Shown here: piece after piece, positions 46,231-57,610 of the stretch
How the letters are laid out: each line of letters starts with the position of its first letter
Position numbering within the stretch: the stretch's first letter is position 1
Assembly (NCBI GenBank): GCA_037953625.1
Contig: CM075649.1
Span: 123,625,290 to 123,689,289 of the forward strand
Length of the DNA stretch: 64,000 bases
Direction: 5' to 3'
From: Crotalaria pallida
Lineage: Eukaryota > Streptophyta > Magnoliopsida > Fabales > Fabaceae
Made by a program: the position numbers and the translations under genes
The notes under the pieces: model-generated
Told to the model about the DNA's origin: nothing
Database searches by the model: none
Seen by the model: only the letters and a program-made list of their open reading frames with translations

Positions 46231-47784
46231 TGTAAGATCCATGAAGAATGTTTTGATAAATGCCAAAAGGTCTTGAACAAGCTACAAATGTGTTGATCAA
46301 GTTCAAGCTCAACAAGCAACAACAAACATCAAGTTAAGAAGAGAGAGCCAACTCATGAAGACTTAGTTTGGTAGTTTATGTTTTAATGTTTTATCTTTTG
46401 CCTCACAAGTCTTTTAGTTTATGAGTTTGGGTAGAATTTATTAGAGGGTAGTGAATCTCTTTTGATTGCATGATTATACCATATTTTGAGTATTCACTTT
46501 GCCTAAAATCAATAGGTGGCTTAAAGGTTTGAAAGAAAAGGTTTAGTTTTTGAGAAAACAAGTTTTAAGTGATTTTTAATGTTAATAATCGATTAACAGA
46601 TTTTGATAATTGATTAACAGTGTATTTTGTACTGATAATCGATTAACAAACTGAACTTTTACTCGAGTAAAACCTTTTTCACTCGAGTGAAATTTATGCA
46701 GCTTTCGTATTACTCGAGTAACACTCATTTCACTCGAGTAACTTGATCAGATATGGTTTTTTAAATACATTTTTCACTTATCAAAAGCCATTCTAAGTGC
46801 TCCAACTTTTGGGTATTCTATATAAACCTTTTCCTAATCATTTCTATCAACTAGAATCATTTTGATACACAATTTTACAAAGAATCAAAGCCACACTATT
46901 CTCTCTCACTCTATCAAGATCAAAGCTCTCATTTTTATATTCTTTGATCAAAAACCTTGAATCTCTCATGTTGATCTTTTCATAGCTTTTGAAAGATATT
47001 CATAGGATTGTTATTTTGTTTTTATTTGAGTTGTAATCATTGCAAGAGGCAAACATTCTACAACATTGGAAGCCTTGATTTTGTGAATCAAGCAAGTTTA
47101 GTTGAAAGTCTTGAAGAAGCATTTCATCAAGCATTTGGAAGGCACTTTGAAGAATCTCAAAGTACTTGGAAGTCTTGTGAGTGAAGAAGGCAAAGAAGAC
47201 TTGTTGTGGGGTTATCAACAAGCAAGTAGAGGTTAGATTAGATATCAATAGGGTTACAAGGCAAGGGTGTGGTATCTCTTGTAGGCTAGCAAGAAGGAAG
47301 TCTTGTGAGGCATTTACTTGTAATTTGAGAAACTCTAATTCCTCATAGTGAAGAATCTCTCTTGGTTGAAGAGGGGACTGGAGTAGCTTTCAAGTGGATG
47401 AAAGTGAACCAGGATAAATCACTGTGTCGTATCTCTAAACTCTCTACTATTTACAATTCTTGTTATTAATTGTGTTCTTGATTGAAAACCTAGAAAAATT
47501 GATTTTTCTATATTTGATTGAATTGAATCTTTATTGTGCAAAATTGATAAAGGGAAAATCATTTTCATAACCTAGGTGAATCAAAAAGAATATTGGTGTT
47601 GATTGTTTCCGCTTAATCTCTCATATAATATTTGTTAATTGATTGATTTTCATTGGTTTTAATCGTTTAGATTTGTTTCTTGCGAAAATCTTTCAAAGTT
47701 TCTATAACACCTATTCAACCCCCCCTTCTAGGTGTTCTCCTAGTGTTCCTAGTTATTTCACCCACCGAGTGTAGTTTTCCAACA
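46231..47784 (+). mobile_element. G: solo LTR of an E-related copia family, in element D
   Basis: It starts tgtaagatccatgaagaatg and ends ttttccaaca, with perfect TSD TGAGT at 46226-46230 and 47785-47789. It resembles the E and F LTRs at both ends and in the middle, but is more divergent. Its palindrome array mixes TAATCGATTA with ACTCGAGT types. No primer-binding site or polypurine tract abuts it. It interrupts the protease region of element D and so was inserted after D. Confidence 0.92.
46586..46740. repeat. Mixed TAATCGATTA / TACTCGAGTA palindrome array
   Basis: Centres lie near 46590, 46610 (degenerate taattgatta), 46640, 46664, 46684, 46715 and 46735; spacings 20, 30, 24, 20, 31 and 20 bp. 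The first three are AT-type palindromes, the last four are CTCGAG type (cactcgagtg, tactcgagta). Palindromy is kept although three of five half-site positions vary between types. Confidence 0.85.
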
Positions 47785-48441
47785 TGAGTGTCCCGTGAAG
47801 CCAATCAAGCTTCCCTCGAATGGAGTAAGATCCGACCTTTTTAACTTCAATTTCTCGAACAGATCAAGGAACATGATGTCCGCCGAACTCCCTTGATCGA
47901 CGAGAATTCTTCTTACTTCATAGTTGCCAATCCGAGCTGTGATGACCATTGGATCATTATGGTCTTGCAGGATGTCTTCAAAGTCTTCATCACTAAAACT
48001 GATTACAACATTCTTCTTTCTCGGTTTCTGAATTGGTCGGCTTGCCACCGAAAGAACTTGCCCCACGTACTTCTTGCGGTCACACTTCTTTTCCCCACCA
48101 CCAGCAAATCCTCCAGCAATAGTACCGATAAGGAAGTCATTTGCTTTCTCGGATTGTTGTATTGGGGCTCCGCTTGCAGGTGGTGAAGGACTTTTATTCC
48201 TCTTCTGCTCGGTTTTGGGAGGCGAGGGGCTCTTCCTTCTAGAACGCTTGCGCAAGGCTTCCCCGATGTAATGCTGAAGCTTTCCATCCCTTACCATCTC
48301 TTCAATTAGATCTTTCAGTTGGATACATTGGTCGGTGGTATGCCCCCATCCACCATGGTGATCGCAATACTTCGATTTATCCTTTTGGGCCGCCTTTCTT
48401 AAGGCTGGTGGCCGAGTGATGTTGCGCATTTCAGTATGCAT
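47785..48441 (-). pseudogene. Element D zinc-binding region and protease N-part
   Basis: The minus-strand frame includes the Tat-type Cys/His motif CDHHGGWGHTTDQC near 48345-48300, a Lys/Arg/Ser-rich stretch and the protease active site in ILVDQGSSADIMF near 47890. The frame is cut by solo LTR G at 47784 and resumes at 46230. It is in frame with gag upstream across the TAG at 48493. Confidence 0.88.
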
Positions 48442-49926
48442 GGTCTCACGAAGGATTTGACTCCTCGGGACCGTTAATTGAGTGTATTCCTCCTACCTGC
48501 CTTTGGGAGGCAGTTTATCACCTCTTTCTTGTTCCCTCTTGTCTTTCCTTCCTCTTTCCCGAAAACGATCATTCTGACGAGCCTCGTTTTGGCGAGGCCG
48601 TTGCTCCTGTCGTCCTTCGGTACCCCTTGCCGCAGTGCTTATCCTTCGGAACTCCTCTAGATTGACATATTTCCTGGACCTTTCTCTAAGTTCTGCCATG
48701 TTATGAGGTGGTTCCCCGATCAAACAATCTTTGAAATCTCCGTCCAACAATCCCTGAGTGAGTAGGAGAACGGATACCCCCGACTGTAAACCAGATGTGC
48801 CACTGGCCTCTTGCTGATACCGAGCCAGGTAGTCGCGTAAAGACTCGCCAGGTCTTTGTGCGACTCCAGCTAAAGAATGATCCGATTTGGGCTGTGACAT
48901 GCTCGCTGTATATCGATTGAGGAAAACCCTCCGAAGCTCGGCCCAGGAACTGATGGAATTTGTCGGTAGGGAGTTGAACCATCTCAGCGGCGCCGGGCCT
49001 AGCGTCATTGAGAAAGCTCGGCATTTCATTTCATCTTCTCCTCCATAAAACATCATAGAAGACTCATAAGATGCAATGTGATCCATCGGATCAGTCGTCC
49101 CATTATAGCGAGAGACGTTCTGATGGCCCATGAAAGCTTGTGGAGTCCGAAATGCCATGATTGCGGCTGTGAACGGGTGCCCCGGATGCGGTTCAGCAGC
49201 AGCAGGTTCAGCAACCTCATTCGAAGTAAGGGGTGGAGGCAAGGGAAGGTTACTTGGGTTGCCAAGAGCCATGCAAGTGCCTTGCTCGGCAAGCCTAGCC
49301 ATGCTTTGCTGCTGTAAAGTAGCGATAGCTTGGTTTTGATTTTCGATTAATGAAGTTTGAGTCCTCAGAATTTCCATAATTGACTCTTCTCTTCTCCTGG
49401 CAGAAGAGGTCGTCATGTAAGATCTTCCCTGAGACTCGGAACGTTCACCACCCTGAAGTGTTCTGAAGCGTCCTCTAGTAAATTGTGGTACTCCCCTAAA
49501 CAAGGGTATTTCTCTATCAGACCGCTCGGTTCGGGAGTTTTCTCGAACATGACGTTCAGCTCGTCGCTCCTCCCCAGTTCGGGATCCAGCAGGGGCTCTT
49601 CTAGACTAGTGTGGTCTAGAATCCGCAGTGTCACGCCATTCCGACACATGGCCATCAGAAACACGACGTGGCTGAGATCGTCGTTCATGGCCCTCCACAG
49701 CCGGAACGACGGCGGCTTGCGGTTGGACCTGAGGAACAGCCGGATCAGCAGGGTGGACAACTGGAGGAACTTGGGGGTTCTCAACCTGATTACCCTCAGG
49801 GGGAGCAAGGTTGTCCCTAACATTCCTGCCAGCAGCATTCCTAGGTCCGGCGTTCTTTGGTGGTCTTCCTCTAAGACGACGGCGGAGATCACCTCCTCCT
49901 TGGTTGTCATCGTTGTTGTTTGCCAT
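48442..49926 (-). pseudogene. Element D gag
   Basis: The ATG at 49924-49926 (MANNNDDNQGGGDLRRR) starts a long frame with a Gly/Arg/Pro-rich N-terminus. A Retrotrans_gag-type domain follows (PMDHIASYESSMMFYGG, then LRWFNSLPTNSISSWAELR). An Arg/Glu/Lys-rich tail leads toward the zinc-binding region. Two in-frame TAG stops (49606-49608 and 48493-48495) interrupt it. Gag forms the particle in which the element's RNA is copied. Confidence 0.88.
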
Positions 49927-49962
49927 TTCCTGCAGTGAGCGGTGGGAATACTGGTTATTCAG

Positions 49963-49981
49963 GTCCCCACAGACGGCGCCA
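49963..49981 (-). other. Element D primer-binding site
   Basis: The minus strand reads tggcgccgtctgtggggac, one base inside the right LTR. It is not the initiator-Met site used by A, B, C and E. Sites starting TGGCGCC are common in Tat/Athila elements. Confidence 0.85.
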
Positions 49982-49982
49982 A

Positions 49983-50618
49983 TGTAGTGTCCTTGAACAC
50001 TATATGTCCTTAACCCTCTGAGCCCTCAAGATTATGGTAATCAGGAGTTCAAGAGAAGATCAAGTATCTATGTATGACCTTATGGTTTTTCTGCAGTTCC
50101 AGTTGGGAAAAGCAGGGTTTCCCCCGTCAACAAGTGTGTGCAGAGTGTCAACTTAGGGATGAGAGTACGTACCGGAAACCCTAGCTATTATGAGCTATTT
50201 ATGGGGTTTGGAGGAAGTTGATGTCGGCCGTATGGGCCTCGTATCAAGGTGAGCTGAACCGGGATTCTGTGAGGAAATATAGGAGATTTATTCCCTTAGA
50301 ATCCGGATAGGATCAGCTCACGATCCCATGTAGAGGCTGTTGCGAGATTCTAGGAGAAACATGCGGAAGAGATAGGAAGCCTTGGTGAGACTGAGTCAAC
50401 CTACCAGCCGACGTTATGTCTCGGTTCTAGAATCCCGAACCGATGGAGTGAAGACCGTTGTTGAGGCTCGGTCCCATCAAGTCCGAGCCTGGTCTTTTCG
50501 TATGCTCGGAATGAACGTGTCCGAGCGTGGGACGTTTGTGTTAAGTAAACCGGGGGAAAGGTCCTTAGAAAATCCTTTATATAGGACTGTAGTTTTTATA
50601 CGGTCGGCAGACCCTACA
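49983..50618 (-). repeat. Element D right LTR (5' LTR)
   Basis: This is the 636-bp counterpart of 38253-38888. The minus-strand TATA box (tatataaagg) lies near 50575-50586 and would drive gag-pol. TSD CCATC follows at 50619-50623. Confidence 0.95.
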
Positions 50619-50623
50619 CCATC

Positions 50624-50779
50624 TATCCAAGTAACAAAAATCATTACGCTCTCATCCAAACCTTATCATACACATAATAATCCAATTTCATGACTCTACC
50701 TATTCCCTAAGTGTCCAGTTTATAGTTAATTAACTTATTTTACTATCCGAAAAAGATCGAACTGCTCTGATACCAAAAA
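50624..50779 (-). other. Element C leader with primer-binding site
   Basis: The remaining 156 bp of C's 5' untranslated region. The minus strand reads ttttggtatcagagca immediately inside the right LTR (about 50762-50779), which is the initiator tRNA-Met primer-binding site. Confidence 0.8.
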
Positions 50780-53211
50780 TGTAACACCTTAATTTTAATA
50801 ACAAAATACACAATCTACGAAAGCTTACCAAGTACAAGATTCAATAATAATAATAGTAAAGTGTCTGATTAAAAAAAACAGACATCTCCTTAAGAAAATA
50901 ACTGTTAAATAAAATTACATTGAAAATTTTACTTATTTTATAATGCTACTAGGCACTGAACTATAAGGTTAGAACAATGTCAACAGTTCCCTTGAACTTA
51001 ATATAGACTCCTTAAAAACAATTTACACAAGACAACTAATTTTATAAACTTGTGAGGTCAATTCTTCTTCCTTGAACATCTTGCTTCCCAAAATCTCAAT
51101 CTGACAACATCAAAACCCGAGTAATGAGATACAAATCTCAGTAACACTATTTAACTTAAAAGTATTTATTTTTAACTATGATGTTGTCAGTTGTCACATG
51201 TACGGAAAATCTCTATAAAAAAATAATTTGGGAAAAAACATTTAATACGCATACAATAATATCATATACAGTTTAATTATGTCATAAGTCCCTGAAGTTT
51301 GTGGTACTTTTGTCAGATACCCTTGTTCTTTTTTTCGATGTCTGACTCCCCGAAGTTACTTCTGAGTTTGTCATATACCCCTACTACCAATTCTAACCAA
51401 TTTTGCTAACATGTAAGATCGGAATCCTGGTGAGAGGGCCAGGAGGTTAGGCACCTGGTACCCTGTAGGCGAAGAACCTTTTTTTTTAAATTAAAAAACT
51501 AAAAAACTTAATATTTTTATATTTTTAGTTAAATAAAAAAAGAAAAGAAAGGATTGAAGAGAGAGGTCGTCTTCGTCCATGTGACATCACGTAGCACCAC
51601 ATGACCAATCTCCTGGTCTGATTAAGATTTTGATGTTACTTGTCAGCAAAATTGCCCAGAATTGGTAATAGGGGTATATGACAAACCCAGAAGTAACTTC
51701 AGGGAGTCAAACATTGAGAAAAAAAGAATAAGGGTATATGGCAAAAGCACCCAAAACTTCAAGGACTTGTAACATAATTAAGCCTATCATATACTATAAC
51801 TCATGACTACTATCATAATATTATCACATGAATAAAAATATGAACATCTAATACAATCATTACATGACTATTCAACACATTAACTAATTGCATCTGGCCT
51901 TTTGGCCTCGAACTCTAATTATTAATATTAACTTTTTATCTTGCACACAGCACACCTGCTGGAGGTGCCTACCCCTCACCCAGCCCCCCGGGTTTGGATG
52001 ACTTACACCCGCGTCCGGGTCAGTCCTTTGAATTATTTGTTGGAGTTCGTTTGCCTGTGCCCAGGCCAAACAATGAGTAAAAAGATCCTCTAAAATAACA
52101 TTATATCTATTCATATTTAGTGCACAGAACATTCCCAACCAATGACCTTAATTTTCTCTCTTGCACACAGCACGCCTGCTAGAGGTGTCTACCCCTCGCC
52201 CGACGCCTCGGGTTTGGATGACTTACACCCACGTCCGTCCGAGTTAATCCTCTGAAATCATATGGTTGGTGTGCGTTATCTAACAATGGACTCGAAAGAA
52301 TCCTCTCAACAATACATACCCTCAATAATAAATACATCGAGTCCTAAATTCTCAACATCGATACACAATTCTAACTTCTATCTAATAATAATTAAAATAA
52401 ATAAAATATTAAAATCATAGAACCGAAGAATTCATTCATACAATGACACAAACACTGCACAATTCACAAGAGTATATTAGTTTTGAAAAGGAAATCTTAT
52501 ATGCGGATCTCAAAATATGTCCACAGCATCATAAAGAATGAATTAAATATCAATATATATTTATAAGAAAAATTCAATATCAATATGTATGTGCAGAACT
52601 CATCAGCACTGTTTACGCAAGTTTAGCAATTCATAATCCAATATCAACGTTATCAAGTACATGTATAGATAAACTCAATGCTAAGAAAATCATATATTTC
52701 TTGTTATTATTTATGAAGTTTATTGGGTTACAATGTTACCTTAATGAAGATTCTCTTTTTCTCTTCCTTCTTCTTCTTGTACGTATGTTTCTCCCTTTTT
52801 GATTCTTTTAATGGAGGCTAGGTTTTATTTGTTTTTAGGAGAATGAAACAAACCTATTTTATCTCAACGCTTTATTTATTTTAAATTAATTGCTCTAACT
52901 TATCCTTTTAATCACAACTATTATCAAAATTTAATAATGACAGAGATAAAATAAAATAATTTAAACAAAATAATATCTAATATTATCTTATATAATAATA
53001 ATGATGATGATGATGATGACGATAATAAAAATAATAATAATTCTATTAAGTATCCTTATTTTAATAATGTAGTACCATAAAATCTATATACTTATTTTAT
53101 TATCGTTATAATATAATATAAAGGTCTAAGATCTTTAGTAATTTAATATTAAAAAAATAACTACAGCAATAAAATTATAAAATTATAACACATAAATTTT
53201 GGGATGTTACA
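50780..53211 (-). repeat. Element C right LTR (5' LTR)
   Basis: This 2432-bp LTR contains a 515-bp MITE at 51270-51784. It shares the duplicated GC-rich block with the left LTR. A microsatellite at about 52990-53040 here is partly (ATG)n where the left LTR has (AAT)n. Confidence 0.9.
51270..51784. mobile_element. Mutator-like MITE with 10-bp TSD, in C's right LTR
   Basis: Inverted arms of about 140 bp start ttaattatgtcataagtccc on the left and mirror it on the right. A perfect 10-bp TSD (TATCATATAC) sits at 51260-51269 and 51785-51794, and the left LTR of C shows the empty site. Length of TSD and long arms fit Mutator-like (MULE) MITEs. No transposase is encoded. Confidence 0.88.
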
Positions 53212-53299
53212 ATGACCACCACTTCCAACTAATAATGACAACAACTACATGGAAGTTATTATTAAATAGTGGTGGTAATATACAAAATGATGGTGTCTA

Positions 53300-54157
53300 T
53301 AGGGATGGCAATGGGAGACTGCAGATGGGGATCCCCGCGGGGAATGCCCCGTTTGGGGACCCGAGTTTGGGGATTTTTCTCCAGCGGGGGCGGGGATGGG
53401 GGGATTTTTCCCCGAACAGATTTTGGGGTGGGGAATGGGATTGGTTCCCCCGTCCCCGACAATTTTAGTTATATGCCCTTAAATATTTAGGCTTTATATA
53501 GTTAAAAAATAGGTTTTTCAGTAACTTCACATATATTATTATAATCATAATTATAATTATTATTAGAGTGAAGGGACACTTTGATCCCTCAAGTTTTTCG
53601 ACAGGGACGACACTTTAGTCCCTCAAGAAATTTAATTCATTTTTAGTCCCCCATGTTCTCCAAAAGTACCAATTTAGTCCCTCATGTTTTCCAAAAATAC
53701 CAATTTAGTCCCTCAACGAAGTGGCTAGCGGAAATAGGACAGGGACTAAATTGGTACTTTTGGAAAACTTTGGGGACTAAAAATGAATTAAATTTCTTGA
53801 GGGACTAAAGTGTCCCTATCGAAAAACTTGAGGAACTAAAGTGTCCCTTCACTCTTATTATTATTAACGATTATTTTAACGATTTTTTTAAATTGAATCT
53901 TTTGAATTTTAACGATTATTTTTCTGTAGTGTACAAGTTTAAAAATGCTATTCGACGTTGTGAATTTTATAACAGGTCAAATTGAAGTTAGGTTCCCTGT
54001 GGGGATCCGTGGGGACCCGTGGGGTGATGGGGAATGCAGATGGGGGTTAATCAACCCCCGACATGGGGAATGCGGATGGGGTGGGGGGCAAATGAAACCC
54101 GATGATGGGGAATGAGAAAGGTCTCCCCGAGCGTTCCCCGCCCCGTTGTCATCCCTA
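53300..54157. mobile_element. hAT-like non-autonomous element, GGGGAT-rich
   Basis: Ends TAGGGATGGCAA and TTGTCATCCCTA form the terminal inverted repeats. The 8-bp TSD GGTGTCTA is at 53292-53299 and 54158-54165. Both subterminal regions are loaded with ggggat/gggaat/ccccg repeats, opposite in orientation. The TIR sequence and 8-bp TSD are typical of hAT elements. Frames of 60-90 codons in the G-rich ends are repeat artefacts. Another MITE is nested at 53566-53854. Confidence 0.9.
53566..53854. mobile_element. Mutator-like MITE nested in the hAT element
   Basis: Arms start gagtgaagggacactttgat and mirror at the other end as tgtcccttcactc. The flanking 9 bp TTATTATTA occurs on both sides (53557-53565 and 53855-53863), though low-complexity context weakens that. 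The arms contain repeats of agtccctca and match in overall design the MITEs at 51270 and 59851. Confidence 0.75.
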
Positions 54158-54165
54158 GGTGTCTA

Positions 54166-54598
54166 TGGTAGTGTATAACATGGCAAGAGCGCTATCAAAA
54201 TTATAAATTTTGAAATAATTTTGGAAAATGAAAACCATAAAGATTTGAAACCGACGTTATATAGCTGGAAATTAGTTTTGGTTTATTAAAATTTTAAAAC
54301 TAAAAACTAATTAAAAACCATACCGATCGGGCATAAGATTTTTTTGGTTTGCTTATGAAAACTGTTATACTCCCTTTGATTTAGAATATAAATATGAAAA
54401 ATTAAAATCATTTTTATTAAAAAATTAGTTAATTGTATTTAATTTTTTTTTCAAATTTATCAAAAACAAAAAATTTTAACATTACAAATGAAACAAAAAT
54501 TGATAAGCTTGCTCAACCTGAAGAGCGAAGAGCATCCTCACAAAATCCTCACGGCGCGGCACAAACGCAAGCTCCCTCACCCTTGGAATGAATTATGA
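54166..54598 (+). promoter_or_regulatory. Upstream region of the mTERF gene
   Basis: About 430 bp between the hAT element and the mTERF start. It is AT-rich until 54500 and then GC-richer around 54530-54590, which is probably 5'UTR. No clear TATA box. Two other ATGs at 54588 and 54595 precede the chosen start; I took 54599 because it opens the frame that continues to the end of the gene. Confidence 0.5.
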
Positions 54599-55774
54599 AT
54601 GAATCCCCATTCCATGTTGAAAGCACTTCTCACCCGTAACCACCCCATTGGTATCTCAACAACATCACCAACCCCATTCTCTCTCCAAAAATTCCTCACC
54701 ACAGCAACACCCACTTCGGATCCATCATACTCATTCGGTGTCTCTTACCTCATCAACAATTTCGGCTTCTCCCCAGAATCCGCTCTCGGAGCTTCCAACT
54801 ATGTTCGTTTCAAAACCCCACAACAACCCCATTCTGTTCTCGCCTTCTTCCGAAACCACGGATTCTCAGACTCCCATCTTTACACTATCATCAGAAAGGA
54901 ACCCTGGCTTCTCTCATGCGATACCCACAAGAGGCTTTTGCCAAAGTTTCAATTTTTAGCCTCCAAAGGTGCTTCTACCTCTGACATTGTTCGTACCGTG
55001 ATGGGGAGCCCTAGGTTCTTGAAATCAAGCTTGGAGGATTGTATAATCCCTTCCTATGCATCGGTTAATAGGTTCCTTCAATCTGATAGGGAGACTTTGG
55101 CTTTGATAATTCGCTGCCCGTCTTTGCTTTATTGTGGTCACGTGGCAAGTAATATTCGAATGTTGGTTGATAATGGTGTGGCCGGTTCCAACGTTTGTAG
55201 AATTCTTCGTCTTAGGCCTTATGTATTGTGCTCTAATGCGTTGGCGAAGACGGTGACTGAGATAAAAAGTTTGGGATTTGATCCTTCCAAAGTGTACTTT
55301 GCTGATGCAATGCTTGCGAAAAGAGTTTTGAGCGAATCGAAGCGGAGGGAGAAAATCGATGCCTTCAAGAGGTGGGGGTGGTCCGAAGAAAAGATTTCGG
55401 AAGCATTTAGGAAGCAGCCCACTTGTATGTTAGCATCTAGTGAGAAAATCGATAGGGTGATGAGATTTTGGGTTAATGAGTTAGGCTGGGATTCTTCTCT
55501 CCTTGTCCAAGTACCTGGGATTTTTGGATATAGTTTAGAGAAAAGGATCATTCCGAGGGCTTCGGTTGTCCATTATTTACTATCCAAAGGATTGAGAAAA
55601 AAGCACTACAGCTTGCTTACACCATTTTTTATGTCTGAGAAGTTGTTCCTGCAAAAGTTTGTGACCTGTTTTGATGAGCAGGAAACTTCTCAGTTATTAA
55701 AGCTGTATCAGGAGAAAATGGATATTGAAGGTGACTCGGAGAATGGTGGCATGATGTGCTCATCAAATATTTGA
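54599..55774 (+). CDS. mTERF-family organellar transcription factor (391 aa)
   Basis: A single-exon gene. The first 40 residues (MNPHSMLKALLTRNHP and on) are Ser/Thr/Pro-rich with Arg and Lys and no acidic residues, which predicts a mitochondrial or plastid transit peptide. Repeated mTERF helices follow: FGFSPESALGASNYVRFK, then the recurring proline-containing motif of the family (CPSLLY, LRPYVL, QPTCML, VPGIFGYSLEKRI) at about 30-40 residue spacing. mTERF proteins bind organelle DNA or RNA and act in transcription, splicing and ribosome assembly. The closest plant clade by eye is the one with Arabidopsis At5g07900-like proteins (an inference). The frame is intact and is the only complete host gene here. 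Confidence 0.9.
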   Translation: MNPHSMLKALLTRNHPIGISTTSPTPFSLQKFLTTATPTSDPSYSFGVSYLINNFGFSPESALGASNYVRFKTPQQPHSVLAFFRNHGFSDSHLYTIIRKEPWLLSCDTHKRLLPKFQFLASKGASTSDIVRTVMGSPRFLKSSLEDCIIPSYASVNRFLQSDRETLALIIRCPSLLYCGHVASNIRMLVDNGVAGSNVCRILRLRPYVLCSNALAKTVTEIKSLGFDPSKVYFADAMLAKRVLSESKRREKIDAFKRWGWSEEKISEAFRKQPTCMLASSEKIDRVMRFWVNELGWDSSLLVQVPGIFGYSLEKRIIPRASVVHYLLSKGLRKKHYSLLTPFFMSEKLFLQKFVTCFDEQETSQLLKLYQEKMDIEGDSENGGMMCSSNI

Positions 55775-57103
55775 CTGATGAAAAGTTTGTGAAATCTTCT
55801 ATGGAAGAGTGTTTTCATTTATTTAATCTGTATGGGGAAACAAATCAAACACTCAATCTGAATCCAGCATATATTTAGCAGAGTACTGGTATGTGTATTA
55901 TTAATGGAATGTCTCATTATTCAATCAGAATTTCAGTACTGCAAAATACTTGTCCTGTACTGGTTAGACTAAGGATTGAAACAAGTTCAAATGACTTGTT
56001 TTGTTTGCTATCCTCTGTTGCTTTATGTTCTTTTTCGGTTCTAGTCACAATTGTGATGTATATCAATGACATGATACTTATTAATGCTTCTGATAGATAT
56101 AAAAGGTTCATGCCTTGTGGTTGAAACTTGTTTTTTGTGTTTCTACCACAGGGTCTTCCTTGATTTCTCTAGGTTCTGTCACTTATTGGTAAATTAATGG
56201 CATGTTACATGCAATATATTAATATCATATACCCTTTAATCAATTAGCTTGGATACCATGGAGACTGGTTTGAATGTCAAAGGTCTTTTATATTTGCTTC
56301 CATCTTCGGTATTGTGCAATTTACCGAGATCTATGTTTAACATTGTTTAATGCTCTGCCTTTTTTCTGAGTATTGGGTTGTTGAAGCAATGGCATATTTT
56401 TAGTGCTTGAACTATTGTTTTTCAGATGAGGATGTATCATTAGTATGCCAGTTTTATGAACAAGTTTTTGAAATAATTTGTGGTGGGTAATGGGACTTTG
56501 ATTCAGCAACCCCAATGATCCAACTAGTTCCTGGATCTTAGTATATTCTTTACTAAACCAACATCCTAACCTCTTTAGTTTCAGTTATTTCTAATAAAAG
56601 GTTTTACTGTGATGATGTTGATCTGCCTTATAGTTTGTTAACTCTGAAATGCTATTCATAAAGAAGCTTATAGGCGGTAATTCATGATTGTCACTATTTT
56701 TGAATGAATATATAGGACATTTGGGTTATTCAATGGACTAGAGGAAAAAATGGTCTTTAGATAATGTGCAAATAAGACGTAACAAGTTATTTTCATTGGA
56801 AATAAATGAAAAAAAATTAGAATTTGAGATGCTTGCATGGCTTTTAGGCATAAATATTGAAACCAACATGATTGACTTGATTTACAGTTTGTGTAGAGTA
56901 GATGTTTTAACAGTCAAAGGAGCGTTTCATACATATTGTGGGACAAATGACAGTACTAGTTGAATATTGTAGCACAAAGTAGTTGAGTCATAACACAATA
57001 TTTTGCCACTGTAACCATATCTGTTGAACTAGAGCATATGCCTTGGCTCTCCCACATTTGGCTTGATTTTCTTCTACAGAACCAACACTGACCTTCCTGT
57101 GTC
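55775..57103. other. 3' side of the mTERF gene, no other gene seen
   Basis: This region may include the mTERF 3'UTR. Frames of 60-77 codons on both strands have no domain. No splice-bounded or repeat structure is clear. It ends at the TIR of the next hAT-like element. Confidence 0.5.
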
Positions 57104-57606
57104 TAGGGATGGCAATGGGTCCGGGTATCCATTACCCGAACTCATCTCGTTTATGCATATCCGGACCCAGACTCGGACCCGTCCTAGACCCGCACGGATA
57201 CCCGTTGTCAAGCGGGCCAGCAGGTCTTCGGGTACCCAAACGGGTTCACGGCTACCCATTATATTTTAGGAAAAAAATTTATTATATTTTTACAAACATT
57301 AAAATTTCATATTTGTACTTGCCAATCACTTGATATATCATTAAACAATTCACAAACAAATTTACTAGAGGCAAAACAGATTCACTTAGAAACAAATCCT
57401 CTCATACAAACATACTTAAATTCCAAATCAATTAAATAATGAATATTTTTCTGCGGGTCCAGGTACCCGCGAGTTCGATACCCCATTACTCGGACCCATT
57501 TTGGGTATTACCTCCGGATACCCGTTTTTATATACCCACGAGTCCATTTTTGGATCAGGACTTGGACCTGTTATGGGTATTACCCGCAGGTACGGGCCTA
57601 ATTGCC
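57104..57606. mobile_element. Second hAT-like element, CCCGGGTA-type
   Basis: It begins TAGGGATGGCAATGGG, the same terminal sequence as the element at 53300, and its body is full of gggtacccg-type repeats facing each other. The right end reads cgggcctaattgcca, so the last bases of the expected TIR are lost or changed. I could not confirm an 8-bp TSD (left flank CCTGTGTC). An (acc/ggt)-rich frame at 57063-57333 is an artefact. Confidence 0.7.
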
Positions 57607-57610
57607 AAGT

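Larger units (their letters stand above)
38253..50618 (-). mobile_element. Element D: Tat-lineage Ty3/gypsy element with antisense gene
   Basis: LTRs of 636 bp (38253-38888 and 49983-50618) differ at only five sites. The TSD is CCATC (38248-38252 and 50619-50623). Minus-strand order is primer-binding site, gag, protease, RT, RNase H, second (archaeal-type) RNase H, integrase. The second RNase H before integrase is a hallmark of the Tat lineage. A spliced-looking antisense gene sits between integrase and the 3' LTR. Solo LTR G splits the protease region. Three in-frame TAG stops make gag-pol non-functional as written. Five differences in 636 bp mean about 0.8% divergence, so the element is young. 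Confidence 0.95.
30994..53211 (-). mobile_element. Element C: old Ty3/gypsy element with several nested insertions
   Basis: LTRs at 30994-33204 and 50780-53211 both start tgtaacacctt and end gggatgttaca, with TSD ATGAC at 30989-30993 and 53212-53216. Without the Helitron and the MITE, both LTRs are about 1906 bp. The primer-binding site lies next to the right LTR, so the element reads on the minus strand. The interior is heavily decayed (RT remnant at 33930-34180) and hosts solo LTR F and element D. LTR divergence is clearly higher than for A, D or E, so C is older. Confidence 0.92.

Noticed and set aside
53199..53490. Small frames in the G-rich hAT end
   Set aside because: Gly/Trp/Arg-rich translations of ggggat repeats; no start context.
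57063..57333. Frames of 60-75 codons in the second hAT-like element
   Set aside because: Pro/Arg/Gly-rich translations of gggtacccg repeats, overlapping on both strands.
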